From NCBI RefSeq assembly GCF_030272615.1, contig NC_081406.1, positions 237,193,922 through 237,257,921 on the forward strand: 64,000 bases of DNA, in the 5' to 3' direction. This DNA comes from Cryptomeria japonica. Lineage: Eukaryota; Streptophyta; Pinopsida; Cupressales; Cupressaceae. Below the pieces are notes generated by a model. That model worked only from the letters and a program-made list of their open reading frames with translations, ran no database searches and had not been told where the DNA came from. Position numbers and translations under genes: made by a program. Shown piece by piece: positions 53,762 to 64,000 of the stretch (its first letter is position 1; every line of letters begins with the position of its first letter).

Positions 53762-54774
53762 TTCATCAATCTTCATTGCACTCTTTTCAACAAATTTTTC
53801 TTCATTTCCTCTCTTGCATTGGTTAGCATAATGTCCGGGCTGATTGCACTTGAAACAACTAACAATTTTCTTTTCAAATCTTGCCAAATGAGATTTGTAT
53901 CTGCATTGACTGGTCTTGTGTACATAGATATTGCAATTGTAACAATGTCCTTGAAAGTTATAACTCTTCTTGTTTGCAACAACTGGGTTATGGTTTTGAT
54001 TCACAACATGATTCCTACAAAGGCTTGCCTTATGTCCAAACATCTTGCAACTATAACATTGAATGCTTCTACAATTCACTGCCTTGTGTCCAAATTTATT
54101 GCATTTAAAACAATAGCCATTAAAAGATGGGTACCTTTGTGCATTGGGTTGTCAGATTGGTGGTCTTCTTGCATTTGATTTCTGATTCCCGGATTTCTTC
54201 TCATCTTCTAAGTTCTTATCTGTATTAACTTTGACTTCCTTAATTTCTTCTTTAATACTATGATCTGGGCACATACCGGTTTGGTAACCAAGTCCGGTTT
54301 TGTCTGACTTAACTCGTTGCATGTTGATCAAATCTTCCAGGAGCTTGCTACTATCAAGGATCTTGTTCTTTGCCTTCAAATTCCTTACTTCTTGTTCAAG
54401 CTTTTCAAATTCTTCAGATTTCAGCTTTAATGTCTCTTTCAGGAACTGCTTTGTCTTATCCTTTCCCTCTATCTTCTCCATCAGGTCTTTGATGGTCTAA
54501 TTCACTTGATTCAACTGATTTTTAACTTCCTTATGTCTCATTTGAACTTCCAGATTTGCTCTCAGCTTTTGTACACATTCATCTGCTATCTTCACATTCT
54601 CCTTCTATTCTTTGTTCTCTAATTCAACACTTTCCAAATCTTAAAGGGCTACCTTCAATTCTTCATCCATCTGGAACTCTTCATCCAAGTATATAGGTGT
54701 CATGGCTCAACCAACACGGATCTCCCTCAAGCGGTTAGGCCTTCCAAGCAAGGGACCAAAGCTTTGATACCAAT
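53690..54774 (-). pseudogene. gag: Copia gag fragment with four zinc knuckles
   Basis: Minus strand. After the LTR and primer site, a coiled-coil region (KLKSEEFEKLEQEVRNLKAK, 54152-54481, ending SDKTGLGYQTG) and then four CX2CX4HX4C knuckles: CFKCNKFGHKAVNC, CYSCKMFGHKASLC, CYNCNIYVHKTSQC, CFKCNQPGHYANQC (53850-54130). These are typical of SIRE/Maximus-like Copia gag. The usual N-terminal UBN2 part is missing, the frame has several stops, and everything downstream of the last knuckle is lost at the junction with module E. Confidence 0.85.
54761..54774 (-). other. Copia primer-binding site
   Basis: On the minus strand ATTGGTATCAAAGC directly follows the LTR end, matching the common plant Copia initiator-Met primer site TTGGTATCAAAGC. 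Confidence 0.75.
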
Positions 54775-55992
54775 TGTTGATCAGGTTGAAAGCACTGGTG
54801 GAATACTGAGAGGGGAGGGGTGAATCAGTATTCCCACTTTAATTAAACAATAAACTTTTTACCAATTGAAGTTGTCCTCAAAATATCAAACAGACTTGAT
54901 TGAAGCAAAGACAATTAATGTTGAATAATTAAGAACACAATCACAAGATGAACACCGGAATTTTTGTACGTGGAAAACCCAAAATGGGAAAAACCACGGA
55001 GAGTGTTAACTCTCAGGAAAAATATGACTAGTTATAGTTGTGTTTACAAACAGGTGGCTCACTATCGAACTACTCACTGCAGATACAAAAAGAAAGAAAC
55101 GGCTGACTGTCGGAATGCTCACTACAATTGAAAGGATTGAACTGAGAAAGTTTGCATCTACAAATGCATGAGATCAATTCCAAGTTTAAGCTCAATTAAA
55201 AAACTCAGACTTTACAGAAGATCCGGTTAGAGATCTTTGTACTACTATTCTGCAACAGGTCCGATAAAGGACTACTGCACTATTGTGACACTAATTACCT
55301 TAGCTATCTCCAACTCTCACATACACTGCTTCCTTTACTACCAATTATCTTCCTCACATCACACACACTTGATGCTTCTTCTTTTTTGTCATCATCACCC
55401 ATGAACATGTATATATATATATACCAAAGGACACAAATACAAAATTGTGTGTCGGCCAAGCGCAACACGTTGCCAATAAGTTTATGTCGGCCTCTGCAAT
55501 ACTTTTACACAATTCCTTTGCATACTTTTGATTACCAATGTATACACCGTGATTACCGGAAAAGGGCAAGGGTAATCCAGACCCAAGAGAACGGACCTAT
55601 CGCCACAAGATCACGCTCAATATCTCCAAAATGTAGACTCCACACGTACCAAGAAAACTGCCATCACAAAACTCGAAGACATACTTCTGATAGATACCAA
55701 TGCTGCAAACTGCTGACACCGGGACATATGACTAATACCGGGATCAACCAGAATTCCTAGCACCAGGTTAACGAGGTCAATGAGAACTCAATGGGACCTC
55801 AAAAGATCATCATACAAACCTATCCATGTTGCATAATAACTTCTAACCAAAACCAAAATCCGCAACACTTGAACTGCTCATACATATCCATAACGTCCAA
55901 ACAAATATCCGAGCGTGCAAACATTGTCCTGTATAGAACTAGATGACTGGTTTGACATCAATGACAACATTATTCACACAAGTCTGACAACA
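54775..55992 (-). repeat. Copia (SIRE-like) 5' LTR, minus strand
   Basis: About 1.22 kb, from TGTTGATCAGG to GTCTGACAACA on the plus strand. Contains CACGGAGAGTG and GTACGTGGAAAACCC, the usual plant Copia LTR feature of a gene-poor region near the R/U5. It interrupts the right LTR of element Y at AAG|CCACCC. The 3' LTR was not found. Confidence 0.75.
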
Positions 55993-56506
55993 TGATGCCA
56001 CCCTTATGGAATCGATTGTTTATCATGCCCTTTACTTTAAAATAATTTCTTCATTCACAAATATATACCCCGCTCCATTTTTACTTCTCACAATAATGAG
56101 TCAGCTTATAATATATTCATCATGGAATTACAGTTCCACTACAAATGAGACTCGGCCTTTGACACGAACATCAATCACTTACAATAGTCATGAATCCACC
56201 CCTCCGGAAGAACTAGGTTTTCGTTCAACCCTTCCCAACTCCTTAAGGTTTTCGTCTCCAAAAATCATAAACATTTATCAAATCCAAAGCATACCTTTGC
56301 CACAACCCCAAGACCTCCTTACAAAGCCCTCTAGGAAGTATCTAGAAGATAGGCCAACTTGGAGAAATATATTTAATAAAGTGACATAATAATATTTTAT
56401 TGTTATTAAATTAATGAAGTCATAATTTAAATATTTTATTTATTTTTGACAAACTTAATAAAAATCAATTTAATTAATTGTCACTTTAAAAATTGGCAAC
56501 ATTACA
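55993..56506 (-). repeat. Element Y right LTR, truncated
   Basis: Matches the last part of the left LTR at 45935-46587. The first part is missing at the Copia insertion side. Confidence 0.75.
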
Positions 56507-57702
56507 GAACTGCTAGAATGGAACAAGAACTCATGATCTCCTTAAATCTTTCAAAAACTTGTTGGGCTACTTTGTTCCATGTAAAGGCTCCCCTCTTTAG
56601 TTAAATCAGTGAGTGAAGCAGCAATTGTAGAAAATCCTTTGACAATCCATCAGTAGTAGCTACATAAACCCAAGAATCCCCATAGATGGGTTAGGGTTCT
56701 TGGTTTTGGTCATTCCCTTATAGCCTTTATCTTTTCCTCATCCACACCTACCCCTTGTGCATTGATTTTATGTCCTAGATATAGGATTTCTTCTAACCCA
56801 AATTCACATTTGGAGACTTTAGCATATAGTGATTCTTGTTCAAGAATTCCTAGGACTTCATCAAATATGCTTAAGGTGTTCTTCCCATGTTTTACTGTAA
56901 ATCAAAATGTCATCAGAGAATATCAATAGGAACTTCCTTAGTTGTTTCCTAAATAAGTGATTAATGCATAATTGAAATGTTGCGGAGGCGTTGGTTAAAC
57001 CAAAGGGTAGGACCAAGAATTCAAAGTATCAATAGTGACATCTAAAAGTGGTCTTAGGGATATATTCTTTTCTCATTCTAATTTGGTGGTAACCAGATCG
57101 TAAGTCAATCTTAGAAAAGTATTTTGCTCCATGAAGTTCATCAATTAGTCCATCGACTCTAGGAATAGGATAACAATTTCTTAGCCTTTTTATTCAAGGC
57201 TCTATAATCTATGCACGTCCTCATTGTGCCATCCTTCTTTTTAACTAGTACCACGAAGGAGGCAAAAAGACTAGAACTAGGTTGAATGTGGCCCATTTCA
57301 AGAAGCTCCTTAATGGATTTTACTATTTCTTCTCTAAATTTTCAAGGGTACCTACAACGTGTAGTAATTATAGGTATAGCGCCTTCTTCAATTTTTATGG
57401 TGTGTTCAAAACCTCTTTTGGGAGGAAGTCTAGGTGGGATGTTGCCAAATACCTTTTGTGTTTCTTTAGGATGGGTTGGATGTCAACGTATTTGGCTTTG
57501 CCTTGGGAGGAAGACTTGTCAAGTATCATGCATTGAGCGGCCATTCCACCTATCCATGTCTAAAGGTTCTTTCCATCCTTTTGGACAAATTTACTCTTAG
57601 GGATCTGTCGAATAGTCCATGTAAGAGGAATTCTTGTCCGTTATGTTGAAAATAAGGTTCCATTTTTTGGAAGTCCAAGTAGAAACGTCCTAAAGAGTGC
57701 AA
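56507..57702 (-). pseudogene. Gypsy element G: reverse transcriptase
   Basis: Minus strand. Visible motifs: [23 protein letters not shown], and FSDDILIY (catalytic F.DD box near 56910), RGAFTWNKVAQQVFERFK next to the insertion point. Stops occur, for example in the FRCHY region. Upstream part (57282-57640) covers the RT fingers with frame breaks. The sequence resumes at 45226 on the other side of element Y. Confidence 0.88.
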
Positions 57703-58224
57703 CTAGTAGACGTACATCATGTCCGCCATGTTTACAATGTAGAAGTCTTCTTTGATCGGGTACCTTCCCAAGGAGATGCTTAGTTGTGGAATCTTTCTTG
57801 TACATGGGGTAGTGAACCCATCAGCCAAGGCTACCTTAAAGCCCTCAAAATCTACTGTTTCTAAATTCATTCTTGTAACCAAAGCTTCATCCATAAAGTT
57901 GTGTGTTGCCCCACTATCCACAAGGGCGGTTACCTTTTGTCCTTTAAGAACCCTATGAATTTGAAAGGGGTGGTACTTGGATTCTTTTGAGACTATAGCT
58001 ATGGTTCCATAGTCTTCCTCATTGCAGCTTCTTCTTTTTCTTGGGTTTTCCCTTTCCTCTTCCCATACTTCTTCCTCGGATAATGCCTCTAAGTTGTGTA
58101 CTTGGCTTCTTTTTCCACACTTATGTCCAAGATCCCATTTTCCTTTACATTGGTAGCACAATTTTTTCTTTTGAAGCTCTTCTATATTTGGAGTAACCTT
58201 TATACCTTGTTTTTGTGGTCTCAA
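57703..58224 (-). pseudogene. Gypsy element G: zinc knuckle and protease
   Basis: A 173-codon frame with the gag zinc knuckle LCYQCKGKWDLGHKCGK near residue 22 and the aspartic protease active site TALVDSGATHNFM near residue 105, followed by DEALVTRMNLETVDFEGFKVAL and LGRYPIKEDFYIVN. Order and motifs are standard for plant Ty3/Gypsy elements, probably a chromovirus. Confidence 0.92.
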
Positions 58225-58895
58225 GTCATAGGACTTTTATGATCGCATCTAGCAGAGATGTGTGATCAAGGGCACTTACTATGCCACAACTAGCTCCTGA
58301 TAGTCCCTCTATAAATAGGTAAGTTAATATTTTTTCAATAATTCTTGGGACCATGACTGGCATCCTTTGGAATTTCGTCACATAGTCTTCTACGGAACCT
58401 TGTTGTCTTCATTGAGTTAATTCGTTAAAATATCTCTCAGGGTACTTTTGGTCAAATCTTTCAATGAGTTTTCCAATAAATTCATCATAAGTTGTTATGT
58501 TTTGGTGGCCTTGAGTAATTAAGCCATGTTGCCACCAATTGTGTGTGCAACCCCTTCCAAATGTAAGATGGCAAATTTGATAGCATATTCTTTTATCATG
58601 GGACTAAGAGATAGATATATATCCATTTTTTGGTTCCATGAATGGGCGCTGACCCTCCCTGATCCAGCAAAGTTATAGAGAGTCAACTTACCTAAATATT
58701 ATTAGGTTGACCCCTCTCTTTTGTAGGGTTACTTCTTGTTCCAACTTAACAATATTCTCTAAATGGAATATTTATCCTAACTTCATGGTCAAGTTTTGAA
58801 TACACTTCGGAAAATTCATCTAAGTTATGGTTTGATGTATTGATCTCTTCTCCTCTCATTGGCCCTTCTTTAGTTACGGAGGGTCTAGTTACTCA
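58225..58895 (-). pseudogene. gag: Gypsy element G: gag middle part
   Basis: Low-complexity-free minus-strand sequence with short frames related to a retrotransposon gag domain (LIERFDQKYPERYFNEL region near 58430-58480). Several stops. It is broken at about 58895 by copy D of family X; the first part of gag resumes at 61551. Confidence 0.6.
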
Positions 58896-58904
58896 AAGGA
58901 GGTA

Positions 58905-59370
58905 TTTGTGCAAATGAGAGGTGAAATTGCACCAAGGATAGAAGATGATTTGAGGCAAAGATACATCAGGTTGATCATCTAAATGAACATTTGGTCTAAG
59001 GCAAGGATGAAATGCAAGTATTGCTTTGTGCAAATGGATGGTGAAAAGCCGCCTTGTTTGTGCAAACAAAGGTCAATCAGCCGCCACCCTTGTACAAATG
59101 GAAGCCAAAATACCACCAGGTTTGTGCAACAAAATGCCGAAATCTTTGTGCAAACAAGCACAAAATGCCAAAATCTTTGTGCAAACAAGCACCTAAAAGC
59201 CGAAATAGTTGTGCAAATGAAGCACAAAATACCACCTAAGACAAGTTTGCCTTGTTTAAAGAAAGATGAATTTGCCGCCTCCCTTGTGCAAATGGAGGAC
59301 TTAATGCAGAAATCATAGTGCAAATGAGCAAGAAAATGACAAAACTTTTGTGCAAATGAGCAAGAAAATG
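58905..59370 (+). repeat. Array D of TTTGTGCAAATG units
   Basis: About eleven copies of TTTGTGCAAA(T/C) followed by GAGCAAGAAAATGCC-like or GAAGCACAAAATACC-like sequence, spacing 30-35 or about 65 bp. Palindromic character is weaker than in arrays A, B and E. It lies about 100 bp upstream of the AGTCGGCC promoter motif. Confidence 0.7.
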
Positions 59371-59469
59371 CCCACCTCTCTAAGACACCTCCAAGCTTTG
59401 ATGTTAAGTCAGCTATCGTGAACAAGGGTAAAGTGCTTAAGGAGAAGATTAAAAAATTTATTTGCTGAA

Positions 59470-59575
59470 ACAAGTCGGCCTAGGACTTGAAAAGACACAC
59501 CCTCTTCTACACATCAACGCCTATATATAAGAGCGTTTTGCCTCATTTCAAACATCATTCAAACAACAAGCGACT
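59470..59575 (+). promoter_or_regulatory. Internal promoter of copy D
   Basis: CAAGTCGGCCTAGG, AACGCCTATATATAAGAGCG (TATA at 59522-59530), then CCTCATTTCAAACATCATTC. Same layout as in A, B and C. Confidence 0.55.
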
Positions 59576-59895
59576 CTGATTTAGAATAAAAAGCAGAGCA
59601 GAGCGAAGTTGAAGGCAGCAATTTTGACCATTTCATTGATCAAAATTTACCCTAAGGTGTTACGATTCTGTTTAAGGCAGGCTTGACTTGGAGGCATTTT
59701 TCATCCAATCTTTGAAGGTGATCTGGGCAGACTTGTGCGAACCTTCATACACCATCAGACCTGTAGCGGTATCAAAGACGAGGTTAATCAAGATCAGGTC
59801 TAAAATCAGACCTAGAGAGTGAGCAATCAGACTTCAGTCAGACCTTGAGACATCATTCGATCAGATAAAATCAGACATATAGAGATGAGGGACAG

Positions 59896-59948
59896 GTAAA
59901 GTTAATATGTACTTTATGATTTTTGATATCCTCGTGTTTGTTTTGCAG
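59896..59948 (+). other. Putative short 5'-UTR intron, copy D
   Basis: Donor GACAG|GTAAAG at 59896 and acceptor TTTGTTTTGCAG ending at 59948; 53 bp would be short for a plant intron, so the donor may be elsewhere. ATG follows at once but is closed after seven codons. Confidence 0.3.
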
Positions 59949-60387
59949 ATGAAAGATAAGGGGCAGGTCTGATCGGAGGAAGGAACAAAGTGAAGATGGG
60001 GATATCAGAGACACATTCCACATTTAAGAATCACACCAAAGAAAGATGAGTTTATGACATGATGAACATGGAAAAGGGAACTCAACAAGATCTACATCAA
60101 GGTCTACATTCAATTAAGACTATCATGAATATCAAGAACTGCACCAAGGAACTCAACAATCCAAAGGGGGAAACTTTGGAAGATCAAGACTTCAAGGACA
60201 AATTCAAAGACAAGTTCAAGGATCCTCAATAAGAGCCTTTGAAGCAAAGAGGATGCATGATCTAACATCATCAATAGGTCGAATAACACGAAGTCGGGTT
60301 GATCAAGGCAAGATATGCAAGCAAGAGTTAAGGAAGTCTGCTAAACCATAGTGATGCCTTCATCTTCATCACACCGGGCATGGATAG
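59949..60387 (+). other. Gene-less slot of copy D
   Basis: Purine-rich, no sustained frame. Related to 20481-20980 of copy C. Confidence 0.4.
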
Positions 60388-61549
60388 TGTTGACTATCAA
60401 GAGATATTGCTTGAGGCATCAACACTTGCTTGTGATGTTGAGATCTAGTCTACCAAGCAAACTGAGGTGGCATCCTTGTCATCACCAACCAATCAAAGGG
60501 CTCCACATTAACGTGTCGAGATGCAATGTACCTAACTCACCCATGGAGGCACAAACTTTGAGATACCTAACCTCATTTTCTATTGGTTCACATTCAATAT
60601 TGGACCTAAATGTAATTTTCTCATTGACCAGATGGAGTTGTTGTAACAAACCCTAATTAGGGTTTTCATCTTGTAATCCCGACCATTGATTGTGAATCAA
60701 TCTGGGCCATTCATTAAAGAGTCATCTATATAAGGCTCAGTTTTCTCATTTGTAAAAGTGAAGACAAGGGTAGTAGAGTAAGAAGAATAGTGTAGAAGAT
60801 GGAGTAGAAGTTAAATTAGGAGAAGGCAAAGATTATTCCCAAGACGTTGTTGTAAAGAGCATATGATTTCATTGAAGCTATGATTTGATATGTTATTTCA
60901 ACAAGTCGCATGTTCTTTACTTCTCATTTGCTTTCATGTTGATTAAATGAATGAAAGGAATTGTGAATGATTAATGTTGAAATTCATTTATCCATAACAC
61001 TAGTGATTTGTTGATTGTAAGTTTGCCTTGTGTGGTCAACTAGAATCCTTAAATGAGCTTAACTTCAATTGCTATTCATACCTTGATATGCATCACCTTG
61101 ATGGTATCCTTGTTGTTAATAGTGATTAGAACATCACGTGCTTACCTTAGAAGATCGCACTAGCGTTGTGGAGTTGTTTGTTGATGGCGAAGCAAAGCTT
61201 AGTTGAATTTCACCCAATCGTTCATTGTTCCTACATTCTTAGGATTATATTACATTCCCTAAACTCTATCTCTTTTGCCCTTTTATTTTCCAAGCAAGTA
61301 GTTAGAATCTAAGTTCCAGCAAAATCCAAATGTTCAACATTCAAGTACTCAACATAAGTCCCCTTTGTGATTCCAGCAATATAACATCAACCATTTAGCT
61401 ATCTACATGTCAAGACCCGACTATAGAAACCATGGAGTCATCTCGGTTGATCACATAATTTAGCATCTAAGGAGATTTTGATTAAGAGAGGATAGAGTAC
61501 CTTTGGTATTTTATTCTATGTTGCATAGTGCATAAAAAACCCATTAACA
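60388..61549 (+). mobile_element. Family X LTR (copy D, 3' LTR)
   Basis: Taken from TGTTGACTATCAAGAG to AACCCATTAACA; the strongest homology to other copies begins at TGAGGTGGCATCC (60463). Landmarks: CAATGTACCTAACTC, telobox palindrome, TATATAAGG, GTGTGGTCAACTAG. Element G gag resumes immediately after it. Confidence 0.7.
60648..60734 (+). promoter_or_regulatory. LTR promoter with double telobox, copy D
   Basis: AAACCCTAATTAGGGTTT at 60648-60665 and TATATAAG at 60727-60734, 62 bp apart. Confidence 0.7.
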
Positions 61550-61750
61550 ACATCCCTCCCGTTAGCTTGGTTGGGTCTAGAATGCTAACTATGTTGTTCA
61601 TATTTTGAAGGGTTTGTAAGAGTAATTGAGTTCTCTTCTCATTTTGCTCCATGAGAGCTCGGATTGTTCTTTCGTTATGTTCCATTAAAGCCCTCAATTC
61701 ATTTCCAAAATGTTCACCCATTGTATTATTTTGAGTAGAGTTGTTGCTTG
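61550..61750 (-). pseudogene. gag: Gypsy element G: gag start
   Basis: Minus-strand frame beginning at 61721 with a helical, Glu/Asn/Gln-rich start (HNERTIRALMEQNEKRTQ) and SILDPTKLTGG, where copy D interrupts. It belongs with 58225-58895. Located about 110 bp from the primer-binding site. Confidence 0.7.
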
Positions 61751-61848
61751 CTGCAAGTTTCCTTTTTTCTCTCTCTAATGCCTTTTGAGTTCTTTGGCTT
61801 GCTTGAATATACCTTTCCTCTTGATCCTCAATTTGGCAGGATCAAGGC

Positions 61849-61861
61849 TCTGATACCAATT
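61849..61861 (-). other. Gypsy element G primer-binding site
   Basis: Minus strand TTGGTATCAGAGCC, a standard match to initiator-Met tRNA. The LTR therefore starts at 61862 (TGTAATGTCCCC on plus). Confidence 0.85.
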
Positions 61862-62290
61862 GTAATGTCCCCTTTTGAGATACACCTAATTTTTATTGGA
61901 ATGTGAAGTCATCATGGGGTACAATGGTAGTATGTTAATGTTATTCCATTAGTGACGGATAGTCTTCATGGGGTACCACAGTAGTGTTAAACAATTTTCG
62001 TATGTGTTAAACATACAGTTGTGCGAGTCGTACTTACTATTTTTGGTAAGTTATCTTCAATTAGGACTGTGCAGCTCAATTGTTATATTCTACTCGAAGT
62101 CGTGTTCATGTACTTTTGGAGGTTGTTGTAACTGTAAAAATTCTTGAGAAATAATATATGAAAGATCTTTGCCGGTGGTTTTTTTCCTGGTATACTTTTA
62201 CCAAGTTTTTTCCACGTAAATTTGTGTGTTTATGGTTTATTGTTTTCTCTATATGATTCTGCATTGTTTATTTCATAACATTTTTTGCCC
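61862..62290 (-). repeat. Gypsy element G 5' LTR, right edge uncertain
   Basis: TGTAATGTCCCC begins the LTR. A Copia-LTR-like stretch (TTTTTTCCTGGTATAC.., TTTTTTCCACGTAAATTTG, 62175-62240) suggests another insertion or LTR overlap. No matching left LTR was found. Confidence 0.5.
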
Positions 62291-63189
62291 AAACATAATA
62301 ATTGATTAATAGAACCTGTTTACAAATAGTATTCTATAGCTAAATCACATAATGGCTATTGAATTTAAAAGGAAATAATCAATTAACATCAACAAAATGA
62401 TCATGATGAGTCCTATTGATAAACAGCACCACCTAAATGCATTTGAATCCATAGTATAGTTTCTTTTCCAACAACCAACCATATTAGGGATTTGAGGGGA
62501 AAGCACGATAGGGCATCGGGAGATTGTTTGCCACAACTAAGCCCAAGGGCGTGGAACATCCATCCAAAACAATTCAACCCCTTGGCCCACAAGCATGGCA
62601 GGACCTCCAATCCATCCAACTTGGGGTGGTCTACTTACGTTGAGGGAACCGATCTTCTACATCTCCCTACCATGTTTCCTCACTAATCGCTTGTAGGATG
62701 ATAGATTGATTAATTTACTAATTCTAAGAATCTTAATAGATTGGTAACTCAAATTAATAAATAAATCAAAAATTCATAAGAGATTTCATAATAAACAATA
62801 GACTTAAACATATTTGCATACCAATTACGTTGCTTAAATCAAATGGCTTCTTTTCTTAAATGCAAATTACATATATGAATTCTGATCTGAGTCAATGCCT
62901 TTCTCAAAATGAGGATCTGCCTTATATAGCCCTCAAGAGAGGGCAAAGAGTTAAATGAGGTGTCTCTTCTAACTATAAACTAACCCCTACCCCTTCATCC
63001 ACTTGTGTCTGTTTGGAATCATTGTTGTTAAAGGATTTGTTAAGGATAACTATCCGTTTGCTTAAACAGATTGTTGCTTATATTAGTTATATATGGAGGC
63101 TCTTGTCTACTTATCCAATAAGGAAAGACCTTCGAACATAATTTGGTTTATTTATTATTTTTGATGGGTATGAGAAAGTCTTATGGTAG
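62291..63189. other. AT-rich sequence, no gene seen
   Basis: Contains a possible minus-strand TATA region GGGCTATATAAGGC near 62930, but no supporting LTR features. Minus frames at 62345-62619 have no recognisable domain. Confidence 0.3.
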
Positions 63190-63630
63190 GGGCATGACAT
63201 CCTCAACTTCCCTAAGCCCATATTGAGCATGATCCATTACACCAACATGAATAGGCCTTGTTTGGGTGAGGCATATGACGGCATTGACTCAATGATTAAG
63301 AAGATAAAAGTCATTATAAATGCAAAAGAGCAAGATCCTAAAGAAAAATTCTTCAAAGAACTACAACAAATCATTGTAGAGCGATGGAACAAAATGACCA
63401 CTCTATTGCATCTTCTTGCCTTTGCATTGAGTCCCAAATATTATAGTTCTCAACTCCAAACTGTTGCCACAAGAGTTGCCCCATATAAAGATCATGAAGT
63501 TGCTCAAGGGTACAAGGCAGCACTTTGTAGACTCTTCATTGATCGTGGCATGCAGGATGCAGTGATGGTTGAGGTCATGGGTTTACCATGCTCTTCAAGA
63601 CAAGTATATGGTCGATGCTCATAATTGATG
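63190..63630 (+). pseudogene. hAT-type transposase, C-terminal half fragment
   Basis: Frame with YDGIDSMIKKIKVIINAKEQ, RWNKMTTLLHLLAFALSPKYY, and AALCRLFIDRGMQDAV. The pattern 'W..l..plh..a..LnP.y' is typical of the region before the dimerisation domain in plant hAT transposases. The N-terminal BED finger and catalytic part are absent and the frame ends at TAA 63622. It belongs with the next piece. Confidence 0.75.
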
Positions 63631-63808
63631 GTACTTCCATGGCGAACATATACACACCTACAACCTCTTGCGATCACAATTTTATCGCAAGTAAATTTTA
63701 TAATAAAAAAAAAAATTATCTTTTAAGCTTTATTTATATTTTAATCTTATAATTTCAAAGATAAATTTTTAAATTTGTAACTCTTAACTCTCTAATTTTA
63801 TCTTAATA

Positions 63809-63921
63809 GGTTGCTAGTTCATCTACATTTAAGAGGAATTGGAGCACATCCCTTCATCCACTCAATAAACTACAATCAAAAAAGGTAGAGGACTTGGTGT
63901 TTGTGCATTCAAACTTGTGAC
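63809..63921 (+). pseudogene. hAT dimerisation domain fragment
   Basis: Codes ASSSTFKRNWSTSLHPLNKL then QSKKVEDLVFVHSNL and a TGA at 63919. RNWS and VEDLVFVHSNL match the conserved hAT dimerisation motif (usual form RNWSTF..IHTKKRNRL.....DLVFVH.NL). The A/T-rich gap from 63640 with an acceptor-like TTAATAG|G at 63809 may be an intron of the original gene. Confidence 0.75.
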
Positions 63922-64000
63922 TCCTTACACAAGCAAAGTGGCTACAAAGAAGTGGGATATTGCGTCGGAGAGTATAGACATGATGCTTCCACTGCCCACT
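63922..64000 (+). other. Continuation of hAT-like region to the window edge
   Basis: Polar coding-like sequence (ACAAAGAAGTGGGATATT) without a clear frame match. The window ends here. Confidence 0.3.

Larger units (their letters stand above)
45227..56506 (-). mobile_element. Element Y inserted in Gypsy G
   Basis: An 11.3-kb insertion with a left LTR at 45227-46587 (TGAAATATCC to ACATTACA) and a right LTR fragment at 55993-56506. Shared LTR landmarks: GCCACCCTTATGGAAT, CATGCCCTTTACTT, TATATTCATCATGGAATTA, AGACCTCCTTA, AAATATATTTAATAAAGTGACA, then end TTACA. It contains a minus-strand ORF next to the left LTR, module E on the plus strand, and a Copia fragment at the right. No pol of its own was recognised, so Y is probably non-autonomous or a composite. 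Confidence 0.7.

Overview
The window is plant nuclear DNA, most likely from a conifer or another gymnosperm. The reasons are very sparse host coding sequence, one host gene with an intron over 15 kb long, and a dense nest of plant LTR retrotransposons (Copia, Ty3/Gypsy) and hAT fragments. The species cannot be named from the sequence.

Layout. 1-22.2 kb and 58.9-61.5 kb hold several 3' ends of one large LTR family, here called family X (copies A, B, C, D). Each has, in order, an array of short quasi-palindromes, a conserved internal promoter (motif AGTCGGCC, a TATA box, then TTCATT/ATCATTCAAA), a small 5'-UTR intron, a coding slot just before the 3' LTR, and an LTR of about 1.1 kb with its own TATA box and a palindromic double telobox. 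Copy B (8.2-16.2 kb) fills the slot with a long gene of no family I recognise (11958-15161, a few stops and shifts). A, C and D have lost it. A homologous gene with its own palindrome array and splice acceptor lies at 49.6-53.7 kb (module E). The copy B LTR is followed by a primer-binding-like site and a Gypsy gag (16.35-17.53 kb), then by a truncated second LTR and an 84-bp minisatellite.

22.2-43.2 kb is AT-rich and looks like the inside of a host gene. Two minus-strand exons (38646-38818 and 22920-23013) join in frame and encode the first RRM and following linker of a U1A/U2B''-type spliceosomal protein, closest to plant U1A. The 15.6-kb intron between them contains a complete but dead Copia element (24470-29778, target duplication CATAA) and a fragment of the palindrome-array type (34.9-36.1 kb).

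43.2-62.2 kb is a nested stack. An old minus-strand Gypsy element (pieces at 44.16-45.22, 56.51-58.89 and 61.55-61.86 kb) was split by element Y (45227-56506) and by family X copy D (58.9-61549). Y contains a minus-strand repetitive ORF, module E, and a truncated Copia whose LTR (54775-55992) interrupts Y's right LTR. 63.2-64 kb ends with hAT transposase C-terminal pieces.

How it works together: the host gene is spliced around transposon cargo. The unusual biology is the gene-bearing 3' module of family X: palindrome array, internal promoter, intron, unknown gene, telobox LTR. It looks like a second transcription unit carried by a retrotransposon. Boundaries, counts and alignments were made by eye. 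No database search was run.
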